Assembly: GCA_022041995.1 (NCBI GenBank)
Contig: CP074381.1
Span: 1,736,001-1,800,000 of the forward strand
Source of the DNA: Cupriavidus necator
GTDB taxonomy: Bacteria; Pseudomonadota; Gammaproteobacteria; Burkholderiales; Burkholderiaceae
Length of the DNA: 64,000 nucleotides
Direction of reading: 5' to 3'
Numbering within the stretch: the first letter of the stretch is position 1; the number at the start of each line of letters is the position of its first letter. Below are positions 17,739 to 27,288 of this stretch, in pieces. The notes beneath the pieces were generated by a model. That model had not been told where the DNA came from and did not search any database. It saw only the letters and a program-made list of their open reading frames with translations. The translations under genes and the position numbers were made by a program.

Positions 17739-18719
17739 ATGAAAAAGAAGGAAAGCGCGGCATGGAAGCGCCGAGGCCTGGCGTTCGCCATCCTTGCCGC
17801 CATGTCGATGATCGCGCAAGCGCAAGGCTGGCCTGGCAAGCCCGTCAAGATCGTCGTTCCCTATCCGCCCGGCGGCGCCGTGGACGCAGTCACCCGCAAA
17901 ATGGCGCAGCGCCTCTCGGAGCAGACGGGCCAGAGCTTCTATGTGGAAAACAAGGTCGGCGCGACGGGAACGATCGGCGCGGCCCAGGTCGCCCGCGCAG
18001 CGCCGGACGGCTACACGCTGCTGGCCAACGATACGACCTACGCGCTGTTGCCCCACATCTTCAAGACGTTGCCTTTTGATCCTGCCAAAGACCTGCAGCC
18101 CGTTGCGGCATACGTCTTTGCGCCCATGGGCGTGGTCGTCAAGGCTGGAGGAAAGTACAAGACGCTGGCCGACCTGATTGCCGCGGCCAAGGTCGATGAC
18201 AAGGTTTCATATGGATCTGGCGGACCCGGCTCAACCCCTCACTTCGCCAGCGAAGCCTTCGGTGTCGCCGCGGGCACGCACTTCATGCATGTGCCGTTCA
18301 AAGGCGCAGGCGAGGCTACCGTCGCGGTGCTGAGCGGCACCGTCGACTTCCAGATGGCGTCCATTCCGGGCGTCATCGGACAGGTCAAGGGCAACAAGCT
18401 GACCGTGCTGGCCGTCAGCGGCACGAAACGCCTGCCTGCGCTGGCGAACGTGCCTACCTTCGCCGAGGCTGGCGTCAATGGTTACGGTGTGACGAATTTC
18501 ACCGGGTTGTGGGCACCCAGGGGCACGCCCGCCGAGGTGCTGGACCGCCTGCAGAAAGAGGTGGGCAAGGCGATGGCGACGCCGGACATGCAAGCCTATG
18601 CTGAGAGCATCGGCGCCGAGCCGGGCTATTGGGATGCCGGGACCTTCAGTACCGAAGTGGCCAACAGAACCGCATTCTGGGGGAAGGTTGCACGCGGTAC
18701 GGGGTTCCAGAAGCAATAG
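17739..18719 (+). CDS. Bug/TctC-type tripartite tricarboxylate receptor (second in island)
   Basis: 326 aa periplasmic binding protein. The ATG at 17739 follows GGAGACAAC. Basic N terminus (MKKKESAAWKRRG), hydrophobic core and AQA cleavage site, then WPGKPVKIVVPYPPGGAVD, the Bug signature. Further landmarks are APDGYTLL, GPGSTPHFASEAFG, HVPFKGAGEATVAVL and VPTFAEAGVNGY. It differs clearly from the first receptor, so the two may bind different ligands. A 113-bp gap before it holds a short hairpin (TGCGCC-AAT-GGCGCA, 17663-17677). No membrane subunits are adjacent. Confidence 0.92.
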   Translation: MKKKESAAWKRRGLAFAILAAMSMIAQAQGWPGKPVKIVVPYPPGGAVDAVTRKMAQRLSEQTGQSFYVENKVGATGTIGAAQVARAAPDGYTLLANDTTYALLPHIFKTLPFDPAKDLQPVAAYVFAPMGVVVKAGGKYKTLADLIAAAKVDDKVSYGSGGPGSTPHFASEAFGVAAGTHFMHVPFKGAGEATVAVLSGTVDFQMASIPGVIGQVKGNKLTVLAVSGTKRLPALANVPTFAEAGVNGYGVTNFTGLWAPRGTPAEVLDRLQKEVGKAMATPDMQAYAESIGAEPGYWDAGTFSTEVANRTAFWGKVARGTGFQKQ

Positions 18720-18801
18720 TGGCCGGTTGCCTGCAGCGGGGCGGCGGCGCATGGCCTCCCGGGCCTGTACTGCCGGCGAGACAATCAACAGGTGTCAGCG
18801 C

Positions 18802-19728
18802 ATGTTTCTACTGAACTCACCGACCATCCGGGAAGCGCAGCCGTTTTCCAGTCTTCCGGCCCGCTACCGCCAGCCACGACGAAGCGAATGGTCCAGGGCG
18901 AACCTGGGCGGCCGTGAAATCGACTCCTTTCTGGAGGGCCCCGTGGCAGACGGCGAGGGCAACCTGTACGTTACCGATATCCCGAATGGGCGCATCTTCA
19001 GGATCGACCCCAAGGGCGATTGGGACCTGGTTGCCAAGTGGGACGGCGAGCCCAATGGCATGAAGTTCCTTGGCCCTGAGTCCTTGCTTGTGACGGACTA
19101 CCGTAACGGCCTGATGGAAGTCGATCTGCGCACCGGCCAGGTCCGGCCATACCTGCCGCGCCGCAATACGGAAAGCTTCAAAGGCGTCAATGACCTGACG
19201 CTGGATGCGCGCGGGAACATCTATTTCACCGATCAGGGCCAGACCGGCCTGCACGACCCCACAGGCAGGGTCTATCGGCTGACCCGCGAAGGCCGGCTCG
19301 AGCTGCTGCTCGCCAACGTGCCAAGCCCGAATGGCATCGTGCTGTCGCCGGACGAGCGTTTCCTGTTCGTTGCCGTCACGCGCGGCAACTGCGTCTGGCG
19401 CATGCCTTTGCAGGAGGACGGCAGCGTGTCGAAGGCCGGGCAGTTCTTCACGTCATATGGCCCCAGCGGGCCGGACGGGCTCGCGATGGACGTCGACGGC
19501 CGCCTGGTGGTGGCCAACCCCGGCCTCGCCTACGTATGGGTGCTGAATCACCGTGCAGAGCCAGTCGAGGTCATCCGTGGCACGCCCGGCCACTCGCTGA
19601 CCAATGTGGCGTTTGGCGGACCGGATCGAAAGACGCTTTACATGACCGACTCAACGGCGGGCGAGATTCTGCAGATTGGTATGTCGGCGCCAGGTGTGAC
19701 CATTCAGCGGGCCTTTCAGGAGATCTGA
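18802..19728 (+). CDS. SMP-30/gluconolactonase-family lactonase
   Basis: Six-bladed beta-propeller hydrolase, usually opening a sugar-acid lactone with a bound divalent metal. 308 aa from the ATG at 18802. FLEGPVADGEGNLYVTDIPNGRIFRID carries the family's metal-binding Glu in the first blade; WDGEPNGMKF, FKGVNDLTLDARGNIYFTDQG, SPNGIVLSPDERFLFVA and GPSGPDGLAMDVDGRLVVAN supply the repeating Asn/Asp ligands of later blades. The last plus-strand gene of the island, 82 bp after the second Bug receptor. With the dehydrogenase and aldolase it suggests catabolism of an aldonate or lactone; substrate unknown. Confidence 0.85.
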   Translation: MFLLNSPTIREAQPFSSLPARYRQPRRSEWSRANLGGREIDSFLEGPVADGEGNLYVTDIPNGRIFRIDPKGDWDLVAKWDGEPNGMKFLGPESLLVTDYRNGLMEVDLRTGQVRPYLPRRNTESFKGVNDLTLDARGNIYFTDQGQTGLHDPTGRVYRLTREGRLELLLANVPSPNGIVLSPDERFLFVAVTRGNCVWRMPLQEDGSVSKAGQFFTSYGPSGPDGLAMDVDGRLVVANPGLAYVWVLNHRAEPVEVIRGTPGHSLTNVAFGGPDRKTLYMTDSTAGEILQIGMSAPGVTIQRAFQEI

Positions 19729-20080
19729 GCGGTCCTTATCGAGAGACGCCCCCAGGTAAAAGGCTTGCGGTGCTCCCCGCTTGAGAGGGGCCTCTTCCGG
19801 GATTTCGACGGTAATCAGCGGATCCGCTGCAAGGCGCCACTGATCGATTTCCGGGGCATTCCTTTCAGCACCACCATGCGGTGGCACCTGTCCACGCCGG
19901 AGATCCCGGTATATCCGAAGCGCCGATAGCGCACCACTGTTCTGCATGGGGCGAATGCGCGGCATAATCCCCGATGGGCATTGGTGTGCCATAAAGCACG
20001 TTCTGCCCGGTAAAAATGTCGGTAAAAAATATGATGACGACCCATAAAGTCAGGCAGGGCAAGGCCTGGTGGGGAGGATT
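19729..20080. other. Intergenic segment without a recognisable gene
   Basis: About 350 bp between the lactonase and the regulator. Short open frames on the minus strand (for example 19815-20099 and 19865-20110) have no start context or family motifs that I recognise, and the sequence is A+T-richer around 20010-20040. It may be the degenerate right end of the inserted segment. Confidence 0.4.
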
Positions 20081-20100
20081 GTTCATCATAATTCGCCAAT
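20081..20100. promoter_or_regulatory. Repeated motif GTTCAT-CATA-ATTCGCCAAT, right copy
   Basis: Same-orientation near copy of 13585-13607. It lies just upstream of the predicted promoter of the winged-helix regulator, where an autoregulatory operator would sit. Together with the left copy it brackets the 6.5-kb segment that begins with the integrase remnant. Confidence 0.4.
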
Positions 20101-20117
20101 AAACTGTCAAGCTAAAA

Positions 20118-20145
20118 TTGCCGGGGCGCGCTCCGTGCTTATAAC
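20118..20145 (+). promoter_or_regulatory. Predicted sigma70 promoter of the winged-helix regulator
   Basis: TTGCCG (20118-20123), 16 bp, then TATAAC (20140-20145), about 50 bp upstream of the regulator ATG. Both boxes match the sigma70 consensus at five of six (-35: four of six) positions. Inferred by inspection only. Confidence 0.45.
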
Positions 20146-20191
20146 TGGCACCGAGGCGCCAGCGCCGCCCCCATCAAAAGGAGTCTCCCGC

Positions 20192-20796
20192 ATGCCACGC
20201 AAGCCAGCCGAGGGCGGGCACACCGCCGCCGCCGTGGCCGACGCCCCAGCCGTTGCCGATCAGGCAAGGCCAGCCACCGCGCTGTCGCGCGCGGCCGGGG
20301 CCAATATCGTGTCGTCCTCGCACCTGGTGTCGGTGCGCAGCCCGAGCTGTCCGAGTTCGAGTTCGGGCTGAACACTGCCTACAACGCCTACAGCCGCTGG
20401 GTGGTGCGCTGCATGGGCGCGGCCGGCGTGCGCGACCTGACCTTCCTGGACGTGCTGGTGCTGCATCACGTGAACCATCGCGGCCGGCCCAAGCGGCTGG
20501 CCGATATCTGCTTCGTGCTGAACGTGGAAGACACGCACCTGGTGACCTACGCCTTGAAGAAGCTGCAGGGGCTGGGGCTGGTGAGCGGGGAGCGGGTCGG
20601 CAAGGAGGCCACTTATTCGACCACCCCGGCCGGTGCCGAGGCCTGCGCGCGCTACCGCGAGATCCGCGAACAATGCCTGACCAGCAACTTTACCGAAGGC
20701 AGCGAAGAGAATGCCGAGATCGGCGAACTTGCCCGGCTGATGCGGGTGCTGACCGGCCTGTACGAGCAGGCCGCGCGCTCGGCGACGTCACTCTGA
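20192..20796 (+). CDS. Winged-helix (MarR-like) transcriptional regulator (single-base frameshift)
   Basis: The ATG at 20192 follows AAAAGGAG. A low-complexity Ala-rich lead of ~40 residues precedes a winged-helix domain: DLTFLDVLVLHHVNHRG, RPKRLADICFVLNVEDTHLV (recognition region), ALKKLQGLGLVSGERVGKEA and a wing ending TYSTTPAG. The frame breaks at 20341-20344, where CCCGAG is read instead of CCCGGAG; adding one G joins RSPELSEFEFGLNTAYNAYS and gives a 201-aa protein. It faces away from the amidase/TRAP operon, from which the island separates it, and may have been its divergent regulator. purL follows 190 bp later. Confidence 0.8.
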
Positions 20797-20986
20797 GCCT
20801 GCTATTCTGTAAAAGTGACGCATAGTCATTATCAGTATGGGCGGTAACACGATCCCGCCGTGATGTCGCAGTGCAAAATCCGGGTGCCGGCAAGGTACAA
20901 TAGCGGTTTCCCGCCAGTCGGCACCCCATGCAGCGGTGCCGGCTAAGCAGCAGCCCCTACCTCACCGCCTCCCGACCGCTACGATC

Positions 20987-23900
20987 ATGGCGCATTTCTC
21001 GTGCTTCCCCGGCGCTTTGGCGCTTTCCGCCTTCCGTCAGCAACGCCTGCTCACCGCCCTGCGGCAGATCGACGCCGATATTGAATCGGTGCATGGCCAG
21101 TTCCTGCACTTTGTTGACGCACAGACGCCGCTGTCGGCCGAAGAGCAGTCCCGCGTGGCGGCGCTGCTGACCTACGGCGCGCCGTTCGACGAGCCGTCCG
21201 ACGGCGACCGCTTCGTGGTGATCCCTCGCTTCGGCACGATCTCGCCGTGGGCCAGCAAGGCCACCGACATCGCCCATAACTGCGGCCTCTCGCATATCCA
21301 CCGCATCGAGCGCGGCATCGAGATCACCGTAATCTGCAAGAAGGGCCTGCTGCGCGGGCGCAAGTCGCTGGACGCGGATACCCGCGCGGCCGTTGCCGCG
21401 CACCTGTTCGACCGCATGACCGAGACCGTGGTCGCCACGCGCGATGACGCCGCCGGCCTGTTCCAGGAACTGCCGGCCAAGCCGCTGCGCTTTATCGACA
21501 TCTCGGCCGGGCGCAACGCGCTGGCCGCGGCCAACGTCGAGATGGGCCTGGCGCTGTCCGAGGACGAGATCGACTACCTGGTCGATGCCTATGCCAAGCT
21601 GGAGCGCAACCCGACCGACGTCGAGCTGATGATGTTCGCGCAGGCCAACAGCGAACACTGCCGCCACAAGATCTTCAACGCCACCTGGACCATCGACGGC
21701 GTGCAGCAGGACAAGTCGCTGTTCGCGATGATCCGCAATACGCACCAGCTCAATCCACAGGGCTCGATCGTGGCCTACTCGGACAACTCGGCGGTGATGG
21801 AAGGCGACGTGGCCGAACGCTGGTTCCCGCGCGGCGACGACCACAAGTACGGCCGCCACGAGGCGCTGACCCACACGCTGATGAAGGTGGAGACGCACAA
21901 CCACCCGACCGCGATCTCGCCGTTCCCGGGCGCCTCCACCGGCGCCGGCGGTGAAATCCGCGACGAAGGCGCGACCGGCCGCGGCGCCAAGCCCAAGGCC
22001 GGCCTGACCGGCTTCACGGTGTCCAACCTGATGCTGCCCGAAGCGGTCGAATCCTGGGAAAACGACCGCGACGCCGCCCAGCCGGTGGCGCACCGCAACC
22101 CCGACGACAAGCCTGGCGTGACCGGCAAGCCGGATCGCATCGCCTCGCCGCTGCAGATCATGATCGACGGCCCGCTCGGCGGCGCCGCCTTCAACAACGA
22201 GTTCGGCCGCGCCAACCTGGGCGGCTACTTCCGTGTCTACGAGCAGAACGTGGGCGGCACCGTGCGCGGCTACCACAAGCCGATCATGATCGCCGGCGGC
22301 ATCGGCAACATCGATGCCGCGCACACGCACAAGAACCCGCTGCCGGCCGGCACGCTGCTGATCCAGCTGGGCGGCCCGGGCATGCGCATCGGCATGGGCG
22401 GCGGCGCCGCCAGCTCGATGGCGACCGGCACCAACACCGCCGACCTGGACTTCGATTCGGTCCAACGCGGCAACCCCGAGATGGAGCGCCGCGCGCAGGA
22501 GGTGATCAACGCCTGCTGGCAGCTGGGCGACGCCAACCCGATCCTGTCGATCCACGACGTCGGCGCGGGCGGCATCTCCAACGCTTTCCCGGAACTGGTG
22601 GACGGCGCCGACCGCGGCGCGCGCTTCGACCTGCGCCAGGTGCACCTGGAAGAGTCCGGCCTGTCGCCGGCCGAGATCTGGTGCAACGAGTCGCAGGAGC
22701 GTTATGTGCTGGCGATCGCGCCGGACAGCTTCCCGCAGTTCCAGGCCATGTGCCAGCGCGAGCGCTCGCCGTTCGCCGTGGTGGGCATCGCTACCGAAGA
22801 AAAGCAGCTGCAACTGGTCGACGCCAGCGTCGACGCCGCGCTCAAGGACCATTACGCCGTCAACATGCCAATGGACGTGCTGCTGGGCAAGCCGCCGCGC
22901 ATGCACCGCGACGTCAAGCGCGTGGAAGAGGCACTGCCCGCCGTTGACGTCACCGGCATCAGCCTGGAGCAGGCCGTGCGCGACGTGCTGCGCCACCCGA
23001 CCGTGGCCAGCAAATCGTTCCTGATCAGCATTGGCGACCGCACCGTGGGCGGCATGAACGCGCGCGACCAGATGGTCGGCCCGTGGCAGGTGCCGGTGGC
23101 CGACGTGGCCGTGACCACGCTCGACTACCAGGGCAACGCCGGCGAGGCCATGACCATGGGCGAGCGTACGCCGCTGGCCGTGATCAACGCGCCTGCCTCA
23201 GGCCGCATGGCGATCGGCGAAGCCCTGACCAACCTGGCCGCCGCGCCGGTCAAGGACCTGGGCAAGGTCAAGCTGTCGGCCAACTGGATGGCGGCTTGCG
23301 GCGTGGAAGGCGAGGACGCCAGGCTGTATGACACCGTGCACGCCGTCGGCATGGAGCTGTGCCCCGCACTGGGCATCAGCATCCCGGTCGGCAAGGATTC
23401 GCTGTCGATGCGCACCAAGTGGCAGGACGACGGCGTCAACAAGGAAGTGGTGGCGCCGGTGTCGCTGATCATCTCGGCCTTTGCCGCGGTGGACGACGTC
23501 AACCGTACGCTGACTCCGCAGCTGCGCACCGATGCCGGCGACACCGTGCTGATCGCCGTCGACCTGGGCCGCGGCAAGAACCGCATGGCCGGCAGCATCC
23601 TGGCGCAGGTGATGCAGCAGGTGGGCGACAGCGCCCCCGACGTCGACAACGCCGAAGACCTGAAGAACTTCTTCAACGTGATCCAGCGCCTGAACCGCGA
23701 AGGCAAGCTGCTGGCCTACCACGACCGTTCCGACGGCGGCTTCCTGGCCACGCTGGCCGAGATGGCCTTTGCCGGCCACTGCGGCGTTTCGCTCAACGTC
23801 GACATGCTGGCGCTGGACCCGCAGCAGGAGCAGGACTACGGCGACGCCAAGAACTGGGCGCAGCAGATCGCCGAGCGCCGCAACGACCAGACCCTGCGCG

Positions 23901-25033
23901 CGCTGTTCGCGGAAGAGCTGGGCGCGGTGGTGCAGGTGCGCATGGAAGACCGCGACACGGTCTTCGCGGTGCTGCGCGAAGCCGGCCTGTCGGCCTGCAG
24001 CCACGTGGTGGGCAAGCTCAACGCGACCGACCAGATCGAGGTCTACCGCGATGCCAAGAAAGTCTTCGGTGCCTCGCGCACCGACCTGCAGCGCAACTGG
24101 AGCGAAGTCAGCTGGCGCATCGCGCGCCTGCGCGACAATCCGGCCTGCGCCGACAGCGAATATGACCGCCTGCTGGACGCCGCCGACCCCGGCATCAGCC
24201 CGGTGCTGACCTTCGATGCGGCCGAAGACATCGCCGCACCGTTCATTGCCACCGGCGCCCGTCCGCGCGTGGCGATCCTGCGCGAGCAGGGCGTCAACTC
24301 GCAGATCGAGATGGCGTACAGCATGGACCGCGCCGGCTTTGACACGCACGACGTGCACATGAGCGACCTGATCGCCGGCCGCGCCAACCTGGCCGACTTC
24401 AGCGGTTTCGTTGCCTGCGGCGGCTTCAGCTACGGCGACGTGCTGGGCGCGGGCGAGGGCTGGGCCAAGACCATCCTGTTCAACGGGCAGATGGCCGAGC
24501 AGTTTGCTGCCTTCTTCAACCGCCAGGACACCTTTGCGCTGGGCGTGTGCAACGGCTGCCAGATGATGAGCAACCTGGCCCCGATCATTCCGGGAGCCGG
24601 TGCGTGGCCCAAGTTCACGCGCAACCAGTCGGAACAGTACGAAGCGCGCTACGTGACCGTGGAAGTGCAGTCCTCACCGTCGATCTTCTTCGCCGGCATG
24701 GAAGGCAGCCGCATTCCGATCGTTGTCGCCCACGGTGAAGGGTTTGCCGACTTCTCGCAGCAGGGCAATATCGACCAGGCCCACGTGGCGCTGCGCTTTG
24801 TCGACAACTACGGTGCGGTCACGCAGACCTATCCGCTCAACCCGAACGGCTCGCCCGACGGCATCACCTCGGTGACGACCGTGGACGGCCGCTTCACCGT
24901 GCTGATGCCGCACCCGGAGCGCGTGTTCCGTGCCGCGACCATGAGCTGGGCGCCGGACGCCTGGAAGCAGGTTGCCGATGGTGGCAGCCCGTGGATGCGG
25001 ATGTTCCGGAATGCGAGGAAGTGGGTGGGGTGA
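20987..25033 (+). CDS. purL: Phosphoribosylformylglycinamidine synthase
   Basis: Fourth step of purine synthesis: FGAR + glutamine + ATP to FGAM. Single-chain large PurL of 1348 aa. The ATG at 20987 ([20 protein letters not shown]) fits the betaproteobacterial start; 17 upstream in-frame codons were rejected. Blocks include [45 protein letters not shown] and [13 protein letters not shown] in the synthetase half. The C-terminal glutaminase has Cys1188 (GVCNGCQMM), His1309 and Glu1311 (PHPERV). A weak promoter is possible at 20873-20901 (-10 TACAAT at 20896-20901, poor -35). Followed by a very large inverted repeat. Confidence 0.97.
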   Translation: MAHFSCFPGALALSAFRQQRLLTALRQIDADIESVHGQFLHFVDAQTPLSAEEQSRVAALLTYGAPFDEPSDGDRFVVIPRFGTISPWASKATDIAHNCGLSHIHRIERGIEITVICKKGLLRGRKSLDADTRAAVAAHLFDRMTETVVATRDDAAGLFQELPAKPLRFIDISAGRNALAAANVEMGLALSEDEIDYLVDAYAKLERNPTDVELMMFAQANSEHCRHKIFNATWTIDGVQQDKSLFAMIRNTHQLNPQGSIVAYSDNSAVMEGDVAERWFPRGDDHKYGRHEALTHTLMKVETHNHPTAISPFPGASTGAGGEIRDEGATGRGAKPKAGLTGFTVSNLMLPEAVESWENDRDAAQPVAHRNPDDKPGVTGKPDRIASPLQIMIDGPLGGAAFNNEFGRANLGGYFRVYEQNVGGTVRGYHKPIMIAGGIGNIDAAHTHKNPLPAGTLLIQLGGPGMRIGMGGGAASSMATGTNTADLDFDSVQRGNPEMERRAQEVINACWQLGDANPILSIHDVGAGGISNAFPELVDGADRGARFDLRQVHLEESGLSPAEIWCNESQERYVLAIAPDSFPQFQAMCQRERSPFAVVGIATEEKQLQLVDASVDAALKDHYAVNMPMDVLLGKPPRMHRDVKRVEEALPAVDVTGISLEQAVRDVLRHPTVASKSFLISIGDRTVGGMNARDQMVGPWQVPVADVAVTTLDYQGNAGEAMTMGERTPLAVINAPASGRMAIGEALTNLAAAPVKDLGKVKLSANWMAACGVEGEDARLYDTVHAVGMELCPALGISIPVGKDSLSMRTKWQDDGVNKEVVAPVSLIISAFAAVDDVNRTLTPQLRTDAGDTVLIAVDLGRGKNRMAGSILAQVMQQVGDSAPDVDNAEDLKNFFNVIQRLNREGKLLAYHDRSDGGFLATLAEMAFAGHCGVSLNVDMLALDPQQEQDYGDAKNWAQQIAERRNDQTLRALFAEELGAVVQVRMEDRDTVFAVLREAGLSACSHVVGKLNATDQIEVYRDAKKVFGASRTDLQRNWSEVSWRIARLRDNPACADSEYDRLLDAADPGISPVLTFDAAEDIAAPFIATGARPRVAILREQGVNSQIEMAYSMDRAGFDTHDVHMSDLIAGRANLADFSGFVACGGFSYGDVLGAGEGWAKTILFNGQMAEQFAAFFNRQDTFALGVCNGCQMMSNLAPIIPGAGAWPKFTRNQSEQYEARYVTVEVQSSPSIFFAGMEGSRIPIVVAHGEGFADFSQQGNIDQAHVALRFVDNYGAVTQTYPLNPNGSPDGITSVTTVDGRFTVLMPHPERVFRAATMSWAPDAWKQVADGGSPWMRMFRNARKWVG

Positions 25034-25115
25034 AGGGGGTTTTGGGGCTCCGGCACTGCGGTTGGGTGTCGGGCTTGACGGGCGTGGGCTGTTCCGCCGG
25101 CGTAGCCGGCGGGTC

Positions 25116-25140
25116 ACTTTTTGTCCGAGCGACAAAAAGT
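25116..25140 (+). terminator. Candidate terminator hairpin of purL (left arm)
   Basis: Perfect 10-bp stem ACTTTTTGTC / GACAAAAAGT with loop CGAGC, 83 bp past the purL stop, preceded by a GC-rich hairpin (25094-25112). It has T5 on the 5' side and A5 on the 3' side of the stem, which is not the classic stem-then-T layout, so the termination role is inferred. Confidence 0.45.
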
Positions 25141-25692
25141 AACCAAAAAACGCGTCGCCTATGCGGCTGGCAATCCATTCCTCGGCGTTGGTAGTTCGGG
25201 CGGCGGTGATTTCCGTTCGATGTGGGTGCCCGTTCGACCCGGCTACGCCCCCTGTCCGGTGCCTGCGTCCACGGACTATTGGACGAACCCGACTTTAGGG
25301 GATTGGCAGCCTGCTAAGACCGCCATCGGGGGGACGCCTACGGCTGCGCTGCGCGCCGGCCCTAAGCAGAGCGACCGACCAGGTCCTAACAGCGTTGGGT
25401 TCGGCGTCATCCGCGACCACGCGGTGCAAGCGCAGCGATGCACTCCGTGCCCGGGCCTCCGACCTGAGATGCTGCGTGCGCGCAGCGCAGCCGAAGGCGT
25501 CCCACCGATAACCTGGTTAGCAGGCTGCCAACAACCTAAAGTCGGGTTCGTCCAATAGTCCGTGGACGGAGGCACCAGACAGGGAGCGTAGCTGGCTCGA
25601 ACCACCACACAAATCGGCGGAAATCACCACCGCCCGAACCACCAACGCCGTGCAATTTATTGCCAGCCGCATAGGCGACGCGTTTTTTGGTT

Positions 25693-25717
25693 ACTTTTTG
25701 TCGCTCGGACAAAAAGT
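25693..25717 (-). terminator. Candidate terminator hairpin (right arm)
   Basis: Mirror copy of the left-arm hairpin, with the complementary loop, downstream of the minus-strand gene ending at 25794. The matching GC hairpin lies at 25721-25739. Confidence 0.4.
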
Positions 25718-25793
25718 GACTCGCCGGCTACGCCGGCGAAACAGCCCACGCCAGTCAAGCCCGACACCCAACCGCAGCGCCAAAAACCAACCC

Positions 25794-26093
25794 TCACCCA
25801 GATACACCCCCCCTAAGCCGCGAACTCCACGACGCATACGCATAAGTCAGCATCCTCCCAGCTTCAAAACCAGGAGGCGGCCTGATCTCGCCGCGAGCCT
25901 CCTTGTACGCCACCACGGCGTGCAGGATCTTCTCGGGCGCGTAACGGTCACGCAAGGGGAGATAGGGATGGAGCTGGCGCCAGCCGGGGACGGCGCCGTC
26001 CAGGGTCGCCCAGGCCAGTGCGCAATAGCACATGCCCCGGGACGAGAGATGCCAGAGTTGCCAGTAACGGCCAGTCGACTCCACGCGCTGCAT
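25794..26093 (-). CDS. Small hypothetical protein
   Basis: 99 aa, no family recognised. The composition looks like real protein rather than shadow sequence: Trp/Tyr-rich (RYWQLWHLSSRGMCYCALAW) with a central LHPYLPLRDRYAPEKILHAV segment, and no competing gene on the other strand. The start ATG at 26093 has only weak upstream purines (CAAGG). It is cytoplasmic by appearance, with no signal peptide or helix long enough to span a membrane. It ends right at the giant inverted repeat and lies 43 bp downstream of the parvulin gene in the same direction, so it may be read from that transcript. Confidence 0.5.
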   Translation of the reverse strand: MQRVESTGRYWQLWHLSSRGMCYCALAWATLDGAVPGWRQLHPYLPLRDRYAPEKILHAVVAYKEARGEIRPPPGFEAGRMLTYAYASWSSRLRGGVSG

Positions 26094-26136
26094 CCTTGAA
26101 TCTTGCAGGACCGGCGGGGGGCGACCGGACCGTGCC

Positions 26137-26931
26137 TTACTGGATCTTGGCCTTGTCCTTCAGTGACTTCATCATGGCCTGGAACTGCTCGCGCTGCCAG
26201 TTCTGGTCCCCCATCAGCATCTGCGTCAGCTGCGGCTTGACCTCTTCGAACGACGGGATCTTGGCGTCGCGCATGTCGACCAGTTCGATGATATGCCAGC
26301 CGAACTGGGTCTTGACCGGGGTATCGGTCAGCTGGCCCTTCTTCAGGCCGGTCATGGCTGCCGAGAACTCAGGCACGTAGCTGCCGCTGTTGGCCCAGTC
26401 CAGGTCGCCGCCGTTGGCGGCCGAGCCCGGGTCCTTGGACGAGGCCTTGGCCATGTCCTCGAACTTGGCGCCGCCCTTGATCTTGGCGATGATGGCCTTG
26501 GCGTCGGCTTCCTTTTCCACCAGGATATGGCGGGCGTGGTATTCCTTGCCGTTGCCGAACTGCGACTTGATCTTGTCGTACTGCTTGCGCAACTCGGCGT
26601 CGCTGGCGCCGTGGGTCTTCACGTAGTCTTCGAACACTGCGCCGGCCAGCACGTTCAGGCGGGCCTGTTCCAGTTGTTCCTGCACGTCGTCGCGCTGGGT
26701 CAGGCCGCGCTTGTTGGCTTCCTGCGCGAGCAGTTCGCGGTCGATCAGCATGTTGCGGGCGCGCGAGCGCAGCTCCGGGTTGTCGGGCTGGCCGGTGCCG
26801 GCGATCAACTTGTCCAGCTTTGCCGATGAAATGGCCTTGCCATTCACGACGGCGGCATTCTGGGCGATGGCCGGCAGGCTGCCGGCAGCAAGCACAGCCG
26901 CCAGGCTGAACGAGAGGACGGTGGTCTTCAT
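26137..26931 (-). CDS. Periplasmic peptidyl-prolyl cis-trans isomerase, parvulin type (PpiC/SurA-like)
   Basis: 264 aa. Signal peptide MKTTVLSFSLAAVLAAGSLP, cleavage near AIAQ. A SurA_N-like helical region (about 35-130; LIDRELLAQEANKRG) precedes one rotamase domain (about 133-225; YHARHILVEKEADAKAII, NGGDLDWANSG, KTQFGWHIIELVD). A short basic tail ends KDKAKIQ. It folds or escorts outer-membrane proteins in the periplasm. bolA lies 4 bp upstream, and the bolA-ppiC pairing is common in Burkholderiales, so co-transcription with yciB-bolA is likely. Confidence 0.93.
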   Translation of the reverse strand: MKTTVLSFSLAAVLAAGSLPAIAQNAAVVNGKAISSAKLDKLIAGTGQPDNPELRSRARNMLIDRELLAQEANKRGLTQRDDVQEQLEQARLNVLAGAVFEDYVKTHGASDAELRKQYDKIKSQFGNGKEYHARHILVEKEADAKAIIAKIKGGAKFEDMAKASSKDPGSAANGGDLDWANSGSYVPEFSAAMTGLKKGQLTDTPVKTQFGWHIIELVDMRDAKIPSFEEVKPQLTQMLMGDQNWQREQFQAMMKSLKDKAKIQ

Positions 26932-26935
26932 GGAA

Positions 26936-27247
26936 TCAGGTCTGAGAGTTGCTGGAAGAATCGCGTGGTGCGCGGGATTGGTACTCTTGGTCGGTGAACG
27001 CAGTCACGGCAAGTGCGTGGATCTGCGAGGGGAACAAACCGCGCAGCGCATCATACACCATGCGGTGTCGTGCAACCCGGCTGTGACCCGTAAAGCGCTC
27101 GCTGACGATTGTCACGTCGTAATGTCCGCCGCCGGATGCGGCGCCGGCATGTCCGGCGTGCAGCGCGCTGTCGTCGCGCACGGCCAGGTGGCTGGGGGCG
27201 AGCGCTTCGCGCAGCATCGCCTCGATAGTGGCGGGATCGGCTGCCAT
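26936..27247 (-). CDS. bolA: BolA-family protein
   Basis: Small cytoplasmic iron-sulfur/redox-linked regulator that pairs with monothiol glutaredoxins. 103 aa from the ATG at 27247, preceded by AAGGAAACC. The conserved BolA helix-turn segment is GGGHYDVTIVSERFTGHSRVARHRMVYDAL, with the invariant His in FTGHSRVARHRMVY; HALAVTAFTDQEY follows. Longer upstream readings run into yciB and were rejected. It sits between yciB (41 bp upstream) and the parvulin gene (4 bp downstream). Confidence 0.93.
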   Translation of the reverse strand: MAADPATIEAMLREALAPSHLAVRDDSALHAGHAGAASGGGHYDVTIVSERFTGHSRVARHRMVYDALRGLFPSQIHALAVTAFTDQEYQSRAPRDSSSNSQT

Positions 27248-27288
27248 CAATGGTTTCCTTCGGTTCGGGGGATGCAGGGGCAGGGCCG

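Larger units (their letters stand above)
25053..25781. repeat. Giant inverted repeat (two ~300-bp arms around ~120 bp)
   Basis: The left arm (about 25053-25357) is matched on the opposite strand by the right arm (about 25479-25781), with most bases identical by eye, including long exact blocks around the hairpins. It fills the gap between purL and a convergent small gene. Each arm begins with a GC hairpin (8-bp stem with 3-nt loop: 25094-25112 and 25721-25739), then an A/T hairpin (ACTTTTTGTC, 5-nt loop, GACAAAAAGT: 25116-25140 and 25693-25717). Open frames on the two strands encode near-identical peptides only because the arms match. Probably a dispersed intergenic element with a termination role. 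Confidence 0.85.

Noticed and set aside
19815..20110. Minus-strand open frames between the lactonase and the regulator
   Set aside because: No recognised family, no ribosome site, and they overlap the predicted promoter area. Treated as non-coding.
20873..20901. Promoter of purL with -10 TACAAT
   Set aside because: The -10 is good but the -35 at 17-bp spacing is poor, so it is mentioned under purL and not listed as a separate feature.
25121..25608. Two overlapping open frames (plus 25121-25558, minus 25276-25608) encoding near-identical peptides
   Set aside because: They lie in the two arms of the giant inverted repeat; the likeness follows from the arms matching in opposite orientation. 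No start context or domain is seen.
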